A stretch of 64,000 nt of DNA, taken from assembly GCF_027943255.1 (NCBI RefSeq), contig NC_072893.1, positions 122,573,784 to 122,637,783 on the forward strand, read 5' to 3'. Of this stretch, positions 55,798 through 64,000 are shown in pieces. The notes beneath the pieces are model-generated. The model was given only the letters and a program-made list of their open reading frames with translations. It searched no databases and had not been told where the DNA came from. The first letter of the stretch is position 1; the number at the start of each line of letters is the position of its first letter. The position numbers were made by a program, and so were the translations under genes. This DNA comes from Anastrepha obliqua (lineage: Eukaryota; Arthropoda; Insecta; Diptera; Tephritidae).

Positions 55798-57703
55798 CTT
55801 AGAGCGTCATCAGGTTGTTCCGGGAACTTTTTAATCAAGGCGGTACTCTAAATCAGGGGCCAGATATTGGTTTCAAGGCCTGCTATAATCACAGATACCT
55901 GTTCGTTCAACTAGAGGGAGAAGAAAGCTAAACAGGGGTATCACAATGGGCCCAGGTCTGGGTATGCCGATATCTTCGGTGGCAGCCAACGCAGCCGAAT
56001 ATTACCTTCGGTAGCATACTTATTAGCGCCAATAGATACCCATGAACATCGAGTAGGTATATTTGCACATGCACATATACATACATACTTATACACACAT
56101 ACTCGCATATGATATTTGTATATTCACATGGATATGCAAGTCTTTTGAAATTGCACTCGTAAAATGGAAAAGATACAAAATGTAGCCAACTGGAAAACAA
56201 CCAACAAGCATGCAATTAAATAGTACAATATAAAATGCAACAGCATAACAACAACAGCAACAATCAATACAACCAATGCATTCACAAAAGCTGCACAGTG
56301 ATACATTTTCATGCATATTTACACCGCAATGTGAGGCAGAGGCAAAAAATAAAATGAAAAAAATGAGGAAAAGCGCTTGTGCGCTTCAACGGAATGGGTG
56401 AGGGATGGGGGGGCTTTGGCAAGTAAATGCAGGAATATTGCAAGGAGCACTTATAAAATCGAATACATAGTAGTAGATACAAGTATACAAGTACATTTCT
56501 ACCAAAACAAAAACAAAAATGGTGTAGAAAAATTGCATGGCAGCATTTTTTTCTACATTTGCTTCTCATATTTAAACGAGGCAAATTGAATGGCGAATGT
56601 CGAGTGCCAGCTGCCGACTGCTGACTGCCGACTGGCGTATAGTTGAAAAGTCTGCGTAATAGCCAGGGTGCGAGAGAGAGGTGGGGGTGTGAAAAAGTTA
56701 CGGAATAGAAATCTCGCAATGTAACGAAATTCAATGTGTGCTCCAACGCTAATTAAAAGCAGCAAAAACTGAAGGATGCTCCAGCAAAATCAGTGAAAAT
56801 CAACAGCAGGTGAATTGGAAATAAATTGTAATGAGCGCAAGAAGGAAGAACAAGAAGAAGTGGATAAAATAGATTTTGAGCATAAAGGAAAATCCGAGGA
56901 AAAATTATGAAAATAAATCAGCGCTTAATGTTGCAAATTATCTGCGACTTGCTGCTGCTGGCAAAAATAACGAGCATTAAAATTGACGAAGCGAAAATGG
57001 GAAAATTTGCGCGCAAATGCATTCATAAGCTGTGTACTAACGGTTGTTGTGATTGTTCTTGTTGTTGTAGCTGATTGCGAATCTTAACTCATGCAGTTAA
57101 CCAAGCATTGCAATCGGCACTATTTATGCGTTTACCCGGCTTTTGTGCATTGGCCTCATCGATAATGGCTAGAAAATGTACCATGAAATTGGAAAATTCA
57201 CTCAAAGCAAATTTATTGAATAGATGGCGAATAAATTATGCAGCGAAAGTTTTGCGTGGACTGCAGCACTAAGTGGAATGCAAAATTATAGTTGCACAGG
57301 ATGCAAAAGATTCGCACAACAAGATTTGCATTGAGCAAAATTTTGCAACTGCTGAAATACTCTGCAATAACCAGTGGTAAAGATTTTTAGGATTGCACGG
57401 GGAATGTTTATGCTGCTACAACAACAATAACCACTTTAAGGATTTAGGAGGGTTTTGTATTTCTATGCTGATCTTTCTGCAATGCAGGCTTTGGCTTGTA
57501 ACTTACGTATTCGTGCAGAAATCTTAGGTCTACTTATTCATCCATATAATAATTGCGCCAATGCAGCTCCAAGTCAATCCAATGAAGCGTGAGAGGCCTT
57601 TAAAACCTGGCCTAGCGCTTTACATATACCTGTGGGGGGATATATAACACTTCACTATGTGACGCTATGCGTCCCATGTGACCAACTACCCACTTAAGCT
57701 AAA
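55798..57703. other. Long repeat-poor intergenic stretch
   Basis: No element ends or coding motifs recognised over 1.9 kb apart from CA-rich runs near 56070 and CAACAACAG-like runs near 56240. Such repeat-poor DNA is scarce here and may hold regulatory sequence of a neighbouring gene. That is inference. Confidence 0.4.
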
Positions 57704-57708
57704 CGCTG

Positions 57709-57753
57709 CACTATGGGCTGGCATCAAGGAAAAGCGGCCATAAATCGAAATCA
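57709..57753 (+). repeat. Transib-B left terminal inverted repeat
   Basis: CACTATG heptamer, then GGCTGGCATCAAG and an imperfect part with GGCCATAAATCG. An A-rich word (CATAAATCG) begins 23 bp after the heptamer, a weaker echo of the nonamer seen in Transib-A. Confidence 0.92.
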
Positions 57754-57789
57754 AAACATTTTTTCGTGAAACTTGGTATATAAATGTTT

Positions 57790-58190
57790 TTGGGGTCGCT
57801 GATGTCGAATCTGAAATCAGACTTTAGAAATTCAATATGGCGGATCCAATATGGCGACCGAAAATTTAAAAAATCCATATTTTTATACAAATATTTGCAT
57901 ACATGGGTTTTCGAGGTCGCTGATTTCGAATCTGGACTCAGGATTTAAAAATTCAATATGGCGGATCCAATATGGCGACCGAAATTTTAAAAAATCAATT
58001 TTTTTATACAAATATTTGCATACAGGGGTTTTCGAGGTCGCTGATTTCGAATCTGGACTCAGAATTTAAAAATTCAATATGGCGGATCCAATATGGCGGC
58101 CGAAATTAAAAAAAATCAATTTTTTATACAAATATTTGCATAAAGGGGTTTTCGAGGTCGCTGATTTCGAATCTGGACTCAGAATTTGAA
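57790..58190. repeat. 121-bp tandem repeat inside Transib-B
   Basis: GGATCCAATATGGCG recurs at 57842, 57963 and 58084, a period of exactly 121 bp, with a fourth partial unit up to about 58190. Each unit has GTTTTCGAGGTCGCTGATTT, CGAATCTGGACTCAG and ATTCAATATGGCGGATCC. The leftmost unit is the most diverged. It lies between the left terminal repeat and the gene's 3' end. Confidence 0.92.
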
Positions 58191-58322
58191 AAATCTTTAT
58201 ACCAAGCGCCTAAGTTGAAAATTCCAGCACTTTCATAAGCCTGTTATTAGCCTGCAAAGTTTGGTGAACATTTGCAGTTTCCAGAGCCTACCACGAGGAG
58301 GTTACAGGTTTAGAAGACTCCA

Positions 58323-58600
58323 CTTTTATTTTTTTTTTTATTTTTTTTAATTTTTTTTTATTTTTTTTTATTTTTTCTTTATTTTTTAAATTTTTTTTTA
58401 CGGTTTTTTGGTTTTTTTTTATTAAAACGATTTTTTTTTAAGATTTTTTTATTTTATATTTTTCTTAATTTGAAAATTAAAGATATTTTAGGAAAATAAA
58501 ATTGATTTCAACTGAAAATATTTTTTTTGCTTTTTTAAGATTTTTTTTTTTTTAATTTTTTTATATTTTTATATTTTTTTTATGATTTACTTTTTTTTTA
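58323..58600. repeat. T-rich tract 3' of the Transib-B gene
   Basis: Long T runs with interspersed A. Read on -, it is an A-rich stretch just after the stop codon and could supply polyadenylation signals (AAATAAA-like strings occur) for the transposase mRNA. Confidence 0.75.
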
Positions 58601-58620
58601 TCTCTTTTGAGGAGTGGCCG

Positions 58621-60654
58621 TTACTCTTCACTTTGCGGAACCTCTGGTAATGCGAGTAATGCAATTACTGCAGATGGAAGAGGCAATTTTTTTCGTTTTT
58701 GTAGTCGTGAACTCAAGCTATGAGACGCTATTAGTGGATCTGAGGAATCCATAGAACGCAAGAACATATCTTGCATTGTAGCTTCTCGACTACATTTCCG
58801 ACTGTGCCGCTCACGGTAACACTTATAATTTTTATTGCGGGCTTCAGAAGCTTCTTCTGCAAACATTCCTACAGGTAAAATACTATTTTCTATAATCGCA
58901 GAGCCGTGAATTAATATTTTATGAACCGTCGCAGGCATAAAATACCAATTGTAGTTCGCAACATAAATTCTTGCAGTCTGATGGCACAGTATATTGAATT
59001 TATTAGGATCTATCGGCAGATGGCAGGATAAAGCCATTAATATTATTGAAAAGTTGGTTACTAATTCTGTATTCAACTCTAAACAATTTGCAAAGACTTC
59101 TGAATTTTGAAAAGCCCGACGAGCTGAATTGCCATCATTACTGTTTCCGCAACCTCTATCCTTGGGCATGTCCACTTGCAATCCCAATTTCTTCCACAAA
59201 ATATCTTGTATTTCTGCTTTTCTGCGCGAATATTCTTTTTTATCAACTTCGTTTGAGACTCTCCACTTTCTTATATTTTTCCTGTATGAAATATTTAAAC
59301 AGCATTCCAAAATTTTAATCCAAGCGTGCAATGGACTTATGCCATGCTGCAGGGAGCCAGTAATTGGTAAGAAAACATCTGTCGCAATATTGGAAAGATC
59401 ATTGAATTGTTTTGGTGTCGCGTGGCAAATTGGACATGACTGTGATGATGTTGTGTCAGTAAGTGCATTTAAAACTTTACCATCTATTAGAGTCATATGC
59501 AAAGAAAAATGTAAACGTATACGAAAATGTTGTACCTCAATTTCCAAGCACTCGAGCTTATTAATTTGTTCGTCCATTATTTGCTTTTGTGATTTAATAA
59601 TTTCAGTAGTTTCTTTTATCCATTTAAGTGAAATTGGGCGACAAAATTTTTCAGATTGAGAAATAGCGTTGTTCCACAAAATGGTCCCATTTGACGTTAC
59701 TAATCTTAAAGGAATGCATGTACAAGCAAGTAAATTTGTATCAACTTTTTCTACACTTGATTCAGAATAAGGTTGTTTGAATGATGGAAATCCACTGGTT
59801 CCATCAAACCCCCAAGAAAAAATAAAAACAGCTTCAATGTCGCAAAAATTAGACTTCTGTGCATATAAAAGTACTACTTCTTGCTGCAACTCGGCAATTC
59901 TTCTGGCAGTATGATTTAAAAGCGCTTGAAGATCGCACTTAGCTTCATTCTCATTTATTTGAATGAATTCTTTTAGAGGTCTACATTGCTCTTTAGCTTC
60001 CTTTAATCGATCGTAAGGAGGCCAAACATCAGCTCCGCTTAATTTTGTTGCTAACCTTATATTTGTATAAACTGATTTTGAAAGCCCATTATTGATCAAA
60101 AAAGCCAGAGCTTCTTCAGGAGATTTCACAATAAGTGAAAGCGTGGCTTTACTGGATTGCTTTATTTTCACGCAATACTCTGGGTTTTCTATGATTTTCT
60201 TCAAAACCGAACTTAATTCGCACTCCTGAGACTTTATTGCAGCTTGTCGTGCCGCCAATAATATTTTTAGAGGATCGTTTTCACATTGCTGGCTTATTTT
60301 TGCAATTGCCCGCCGCTTCGATCGATCTGACATTTTTTCAAATTCAACACATGGGCGACCACGTTTCAAGGAAGAAGAATCGGAACTAGACTTTATTCTT
60401 AATTCTGGAATGAGAAACTGTGAATTAATCCATTCGACATTTTTCTCTGTAAATGATTTATTATTTTTTTTGGTTTTTTTGTATTTAACCTTTCTTTTAG
60501 AAATAAGAGACGCAACCATCTTAACTAAACGCTTAAGATCCTCAGAATGTACCTTATTTTCTTCAATTAGTAATTTATTTAAAATATATTTTACACCGCT
60601 TCCTTTTTCAGCATCATTGGCATCTAAAATTTCCTTCTTCGTGAATGTCGCCAT
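58621..60654 (-). CDS. Transib transposase, intact (RAG1-like)
   Basis: Should cut DNA at the CAC-type ends and paste the element, in the nucleus; RAG1 uses the same chemistry. 677 residues from ATG 60654 (MATFTKKEIL). An ATG ten codons upstream at 60684 is also in frame; the inner one was chosen by general resemblance, so it is a guess. In order: basic Lys-rich segment (54-67), RGRPCVEFEKMSDRSKRR (98-115), catalytic D284 in WGFDGTSG, FCRP (337-340), D391 in LIDGK, zinc C407-x2-C410 in CPICHATPKQ, HAWIKILECCLNISYR (about 443-458), GNSNDGNSARRAF, zinc H578-x4-H583 in HKILIHG, and the glutamate cluster 600-604 in FAEEASEARNK. Spacings D284-D391 and H578-E604 match RAG1 D600-D708 and H937-E962 to within one residue. 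Usual Transib length; no stop or shift. Confidence 0.95.
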   Translation of the reverse strand: MATFTKKEILDANDAEKGSGVKYILNKLLIEENKVHSEDLKRLVKMVASLISKRKVKYKKTKKNNKSFTEKNVEWINSQFLIPELRIKSSSDSSSLKRGRPCVEFEKMSDRSKRRAIAKISQQCENDPLKILLAARQAAIKSQECELSSVLKKIIENPEYCVKIKQSSKATLSLIVKSPEEALAFLINNGLSKSVYTNIRLATKLSGADVWPPYDRLKEAKEQCRPLKEFIQINENEAKCDLQALLNHTARRIAELQQEVVLLYAQKSNFCDIEAVFIFSWGFDGTSGFPSFKQPYSESSVEKVDTNLLACTCIPLRLVTSNGTILWNNAISQSEKFCRPISLKWIKETTEIIKSQKQIMDEQINKLECLEIEVQHFRIRLHFSLHMTLIDGKVLNALTDTTSSQSCPICHATPKQFNDLSNIATDVFLPITGSLQHGISPLHAWIKILECCLNISYRKNIRKWRVSNEVDKKEYSRRKAEIQDILWKKLGLQVDMPKDRGCGNSNDGNSARRAFQNSEVFANCLELNTELVTNFSIILMALSCHLPIDPNKFNILCHQTARIYVANYNWYFMPATVHKILIHGSAIIENSILPVGMFAEEASEARNKNYKCYRERHSRKCSREATMQDMFLRSMDSSDPLIASHSLSSRLQKRKKLPLPSAVIALLALPEVPQSEE

Positions 60655-61470
60655 TATAATGAAACAGCTTTGATTAAATTGCATTTAACAATGAGCCGAC
60701 CAACTAAGTTTCGAATTTTCTGAAATTTATTTTTGATTTAATGCCTACTATGTTGTTAGAAGCAAAATTCTAGACATTTAAAAAAACCTTCCCCCAATCA
60801 GAATTACGTTCTCCCAACGATTTTTTTAATTTATCATGGCTACTTTGTTACTTTTGTAATGTAAACAAAAAAAACATTTCTATTGGCTGTGTAACGATTT
60901 TTTAAAAATATTTTTAACATATCAAAAATGACTCAAATCTGTCAATTCAGTAAAACGTTATGGGCATTTGAACATAGACACAGTACAAAAGCTGTTCAGA
61001 GCGCACATACGTTTTTACCGTTATCTCTGAAAATACTAAAAAGCGCACATTTGCGCATTAATAGGTAATAATAGATACTTCAAAGAATATTTTCATATTG
61101 AAATTTTGTTAATATCATGGAGTGCCAAAAGTTGCCAGCATTCGACGGCTAAAACTTTTTGGTAAAAAACAACATTTTAAGAATAAAATTAATTTTTTTT
61201 CGTCAAGTTCCTTTATTTCAAAGCTTTTTCAGTATAATCTGTGTTGGAATATTCTAACTGAATACAAAAACGTAAAATTTACCAAAAATATTTTGAGCGA
61301 TATTCGAATTTCGCACTGTTTTTAACTATATGACCAAGTGCAAAAAAAGCCGAAGTATGAATGGTTATCGCCCTTTAATGGCAAAACTACTAAACGAAAT
61401 TCTCTGAAATTTTGCTCATAGCTGCTCTAAAGTGTATAGATATCAAAAATATACTCCATTGGTCCCAGTT

Positions 61471-61515
61471 CCAAAACCGAATTTTGGCCACCTTTCTTGA
61501 TGCCAGCCCATAGTG
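61471..61515 (-). repeat. Transib-B right terminal inverted repeat
   Basis: On -: CACTATGGGCTGGCATCAAG, then AAAGGTGGCCAAAATTCGG. AAAATTCGG begins 23 bp after the heptamer. Both ends of this element therefore look 23-like, unlike Transib-A. Confidence 0.92.
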
Positions 61516-61520
61516 CGCTG

Positions 61521-61891
61521 TTGTGCACCATAGGACTCTGTTCCGTAGCCATGGTCGGTCTTAGCGGCATTAGTATGCATATTGCACAAGATGGCGCAAA
61601 ATTATTCACGCTATCAGAAGATTTATCATTTATGATTTTTAGGCAGCTGCAGTTTACAAACAAGAAAAGTAGCGCGTAAAGGTCAAAATAAAGACTTTCA
61701 TCACTCAAAATTATTTTTGTTTTATATTTAATGGAAAAGCTCTTAAAAAAACTTGACTGGCTGGCCGACTGACTTCCGGTTGACTCTGCTGGGGGCAATC
61801 AGCCTTATGCGGTAAAAAGAGCTTAAAATTTTGTGACAAGTTAAAACTTGGAAGGTAGAGACACACAATTAAGTTGCATTAGTTAAGTGCT
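61521..61891. other. Intergenic DNA after Transib-B
   Basis: Somewhat less AT-rich. The antisense 123-codon frame 61798-61427 spans the Transib-B end and has no recognised motif. Confidence 0.4.
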
Positions 61892-62204
61892 GCCGCCGTA
61901 GCCGAATGCGTTAATGTGTGACTACTATTCGGAATTCAGAGAAAACGTAGGCTCGAATTTCGGTGAAATACCTAAACGAAGAAAAACATTTTTCTAATAG
62001 GGGTCGGTCCTTGGCAGGCAATGGAAAAACTCCGAGTGTATTTCTGCCATGAAAAAGCTTTTCATAAAAAATATCTGTCGTTTGTAGTCGGTTTGAAACT
62101 GTAGGTCTCTCCATTTGTGAAACAACATCAAGACGCACACCATAAATAGGTAGAGCTCGGCTAAGCACCCAAAAAGTGTGTACGCGTCAATTATGTATGA
62201 AAAT
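61892..62204 (+). mobile_element. Full-length SINE with target duplication
   Basis: Head GCCGCCGTAGCCGAATGCG (A-box), TAGGCTCGAATTTCGGTGAA (B-box), full body, and tail joint GTACGCGTCAATTATG. ATTAGTTAA stands before (61878-61886) and after (62205-62213), a 9-bp target duplication, so both ends of the unit are defined here at about 310 bp. Confidence 0.9.
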
Positions 62205-62213
62205 ATTAGTTAA

Positions 62214-62340
62214 TGTAAGTTAAGTTACGTCAAATTAAGTTAAGTTACGTTAATTAAGTTAAGCTACGTTTCGGTACTCCCAATTAAGTTACGTTAACTT
62301 AAGTTAAATGATGTTAGGTTTAGTTACATTCAATAGTAAT
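62214..62340. repeat. Degenerate TTAAGTTACG array
   Basis: About ten imperfect copies of TTAAGTTACG-like words directly after the SINE target duplication. Confidence 0.8.
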
Positions 62341-62489
62341 GGTAGTGCCAAGTGTTTCCTATCTTACTCTATCTTTATTTAGATTTACTGATGTTGACTA
62401 GTTTCATTAGCTTCTCAACATTTACGTTTTCTCTTCAAATGAGTCTCTACATAAAAAACTGTACTTTTTATTAATGGCTGTATACACAG

Positions 62490-62690
62490 GGTACCAGCTG
62501 GTCGTAGCAGAGAAAGAGGAAGGCCTCCTCTGTGTTGGAAAGATCAGGTAGAGAAGGACTTGGCTTCACTTGGTGTGTCCACCTGGCGCCGGTTAGCACG
62601 AGAAAGAAACGACTGGTGCGCTTTGTTAAACTCGGCCAAAATCGGGTAAGCGGTTATCGCGCCAATTAAGACGAAGAAGTATACACAGGG
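62490..62690 (+). mobile_element. RTE-like retrotransposon 3' end
   Basis: Frame gives GRPPLCWKDQVEKDLASLGV, STWRRLARERNDWCALLNSA and KIG before a stop: the usual C-terminus of RTE/CR1-type ORF2. The 3' UTR AAGCGGTTATCGCGCCAATTAAGA is shared with the antisense fragment at 24640-25080. Confidence 0.75.
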
Positions 62691-63305
62691 ACTATGTTTA
62701 ATTTGTTATTTAGCTTTTATTGGCCCACAGTGCACTGCGACCTCTGATGTGGTCTATTGTGCTTGGCCGCGAGCCTATAATTGAAGACTATAGTACTAAT
62801 AAATTTGAGCACTTCTTAAGGCTTTCTGTTGCATTTTTCTAGAGAATGACCGAACTTCGGGTTCGGTTTTTGCTGCGGCAATTCAAATGTATTTTCTAAA
62901 ATTACGAAACCAGATGACGCACTTGAGACTTTGACACCCTGGAACTATGGAGCGTTAAAATTAAAGATATTGGCGTTATTTCTAGAGTAAGTTTTCATTT
63001 AATAGACATATAAGTCAGACTATTTTGAAAGCTTACTCGGTGTTAGGGTTTGTGGGGCAAAACAGTTCCAAATGCACTGAACCTTACACTCTTAAATCAT
63101 TATACGAGTACGAGGTGAATTTGCGAATTTTGAATTTTCGCAGGCTACGTGTTTCGAATTTCGATTTTTTTGTGGTGATATGTTGGTACTCATGTCTCTC
63201 ACTCATGCCGACGAGTTCAGCCATTTTGAATGTTCAGTTAATTGTTGACAGCTGCCTTGCTTGCTCGTGTTTCAGCTCGTCTTCGATTTTTACCTATTCA
63301 AAAAG
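62691..63305. other. Intergenic DNA up to the last mariner
   Basis: Unassigned. The left end of the following mariner may begin near 63100 (TACGAGGTGAATTTGCG), but the partner end lies outside the window. Confidence 0.4.
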
Positions 63306-63985
63306 ATGGATCAAAGAACCTGTATCAAATTTTGTGTGAAAAATGAAATTAAGGGTGCGGATGCATTCCGAATGTTGACTGTGTCATACGGAGAAGCCAC
63401 TTTGGACCAAAGCAACGTTTATCGGTGGTACAAAATGTTCTCTTGGGGCTCAATTTCGACTAAAAGCAGCTTCGCATGAACATTGCTAATGAGATGTTGG
63501 ACTCTGTCTGCGACGACCCAAATTTGCTCCAGAGGGTCATAACTGGTGACGAGTCGTGGGGTAATGGTTATGACGTCGAAACTGAAGCTCAATCATCTCA
63601 ATGGAAGCTGCCGCACGAACCAAGACCGAAAAAACCGCGCCAAGTTCGGTCGAATGTAAAGGTTTTGCTTACCATTTTCTTCGATTCCGGCGGCGTTGTG
63701 CATCATTAGTTCTTCTCACAGGGTAAAACGGTCAATAAGGAATATTACCTGCAAGTTATGCGCAATTTGAGCGAAGCAATCCGCCAGAATCGACCGCATT
63801 TGTGGAAGAACAAAAATTGGCTCTTGCATCACGATAACGCCCCTGCTCACACATCGTTGCTTGTGCGCGACTTTTTGGCCAAAAACAACACACCAATGAT
63901 GCCACAGCCACCGTATTCCCCAGATCTGGCCCCCTGTGACTTTTTCTTGTTCCCAAAACTGAAGTAGCCCATGAAAGAACGACAC
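63306..63985 (+). pseudogene. Mariner (DD34D) transposase, deleted and truncated by the window
   Basis: Starts MDQRTCIKFCVKNEIKGADA at 63306, continues to VYRWYKMFSWGSI, then a deletion removes the second helix-turn-helix and linker. 63476 on gives ANEMLDSVCDDPNLLQRVIT, GDESWGNGYDVE (first D), HEPRPKKPRQVRSNVKVLL, a stop at FFDSGGVVHH*, then VNKEYYLQVMRNLSEAIRQN, LLHHDNAPAHTSLLV (second D) and PPYSPDLAPCDFFLFPKLK (third D) followed by a stop at 63965. All three acidic residues are kept but the gene is broken. Confidence 0.88.
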
Positions 63986-64000
63986 TACGATTGATGAGAT

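Larger units (their letters stand above)
57709..61515 (-). mobile_element. Transib-B, complete RAG1-related transposon
   Basis: 3807 bp. Both ends begin CACTATGGGCTGGCATCAAG (20 bp perfect, then imperfect to about 45 bp). The flanks are a perfect 5-bp duplication CGCTG (57704-57708 and 61516-61520). It encodes one uninterrupted transposase on -, preceded by about 860 bp and followed by about 910 bp of non-coding sequence. The 3' non-coding part holds a 121-bp tandem repeat and a long T-rich tract. Ends, target duplication and gene are all intact, so it may be young and possibly active. Confidence 0.95.

Noticed and set aside
59129..59659. 176-codon + strand ORF
   Set aside because: Antisense shadow of the Transib-B transposase gene.

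Overview
The window looks like a chromosomal piece of a true fly, most likely a tephritid fruit fly. This is inferred from AT-rich DNA, fly-like exon/intron structure of the two host genes, and a very heavy load of mariner, Tc1, Transib and non-LTR elements. No bacterial or viral gene organisation is seen.

Only two host genes are supported, both on the + strand. (1) The 3' five coding exons of folylpolyglutamate synthase (8946-12016, 411 residues). The 5' exon(s), including the ATP-binding P-loop, are not found in the window. (2) A complete three-exon Bar-class homeobox gene (16531-42485, 278 residues). Its first coding exon carries an eh1/FIL-like repressor motif and is separated by a 25-kb intron from the homeodomain exons. 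That intron is a transposon graveyard.

The rest is mobile DNA, in layers. 1-8.9 kb: deleted Tc1 and mariner copies and three non-LTR 3' ends. 12.8-13.7 kb: a split tRNA-derived SINE and a short endonuclease-like ORF. 16.6-41.6 kb (intron): TTAA-flanked elements, a pentanucleotide array, RTE-like and R1/Jockey-like fragments, nested mariners, a 2.6-kb TTAA element with a foldback MITE inside it, and a second Tc1 copy carrying a SINE. 42.9-49.7 kb: mariner and related elements almost back to back, a nested palindrome and another non-LTR end. 49.9-64 kb: two Transib elements, more SINEs, and a mariner running off the end.

The most striking find is the pair of Transib (RAG1-related) transposons, both coding on the - strand. 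Transib-B (57709-61515) looks complete: an uninterrupted 677-codon transposase with RAG1-like catalytic D, D, E and zinc-binding C-x2-C / H-x4-H residues, matching termini and a perfect 5-bp CGCTG duplication. Transib-A (49898-53006) has a broken gene, but its ends carry the heptamer CACAGTG. At one end this is followed by exactly 23 bp and ACAAAAATC, at the other by 13 bp and the same ACAAAAATC. That closely resembles the 23/12 signal pair used in V(D)J recombination. Transib-A inserted at the 5' end of a SINE, leaving a CGCCG duplication, and later received a mariner-derived MITE. At least eight copies or fragments of one tRNA-derived SINE family are scattered through the window and help date insertions relative to each other.

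All names come from motif recognition by eye. No database search was run, and element boundaries without stated repeats are approximate.
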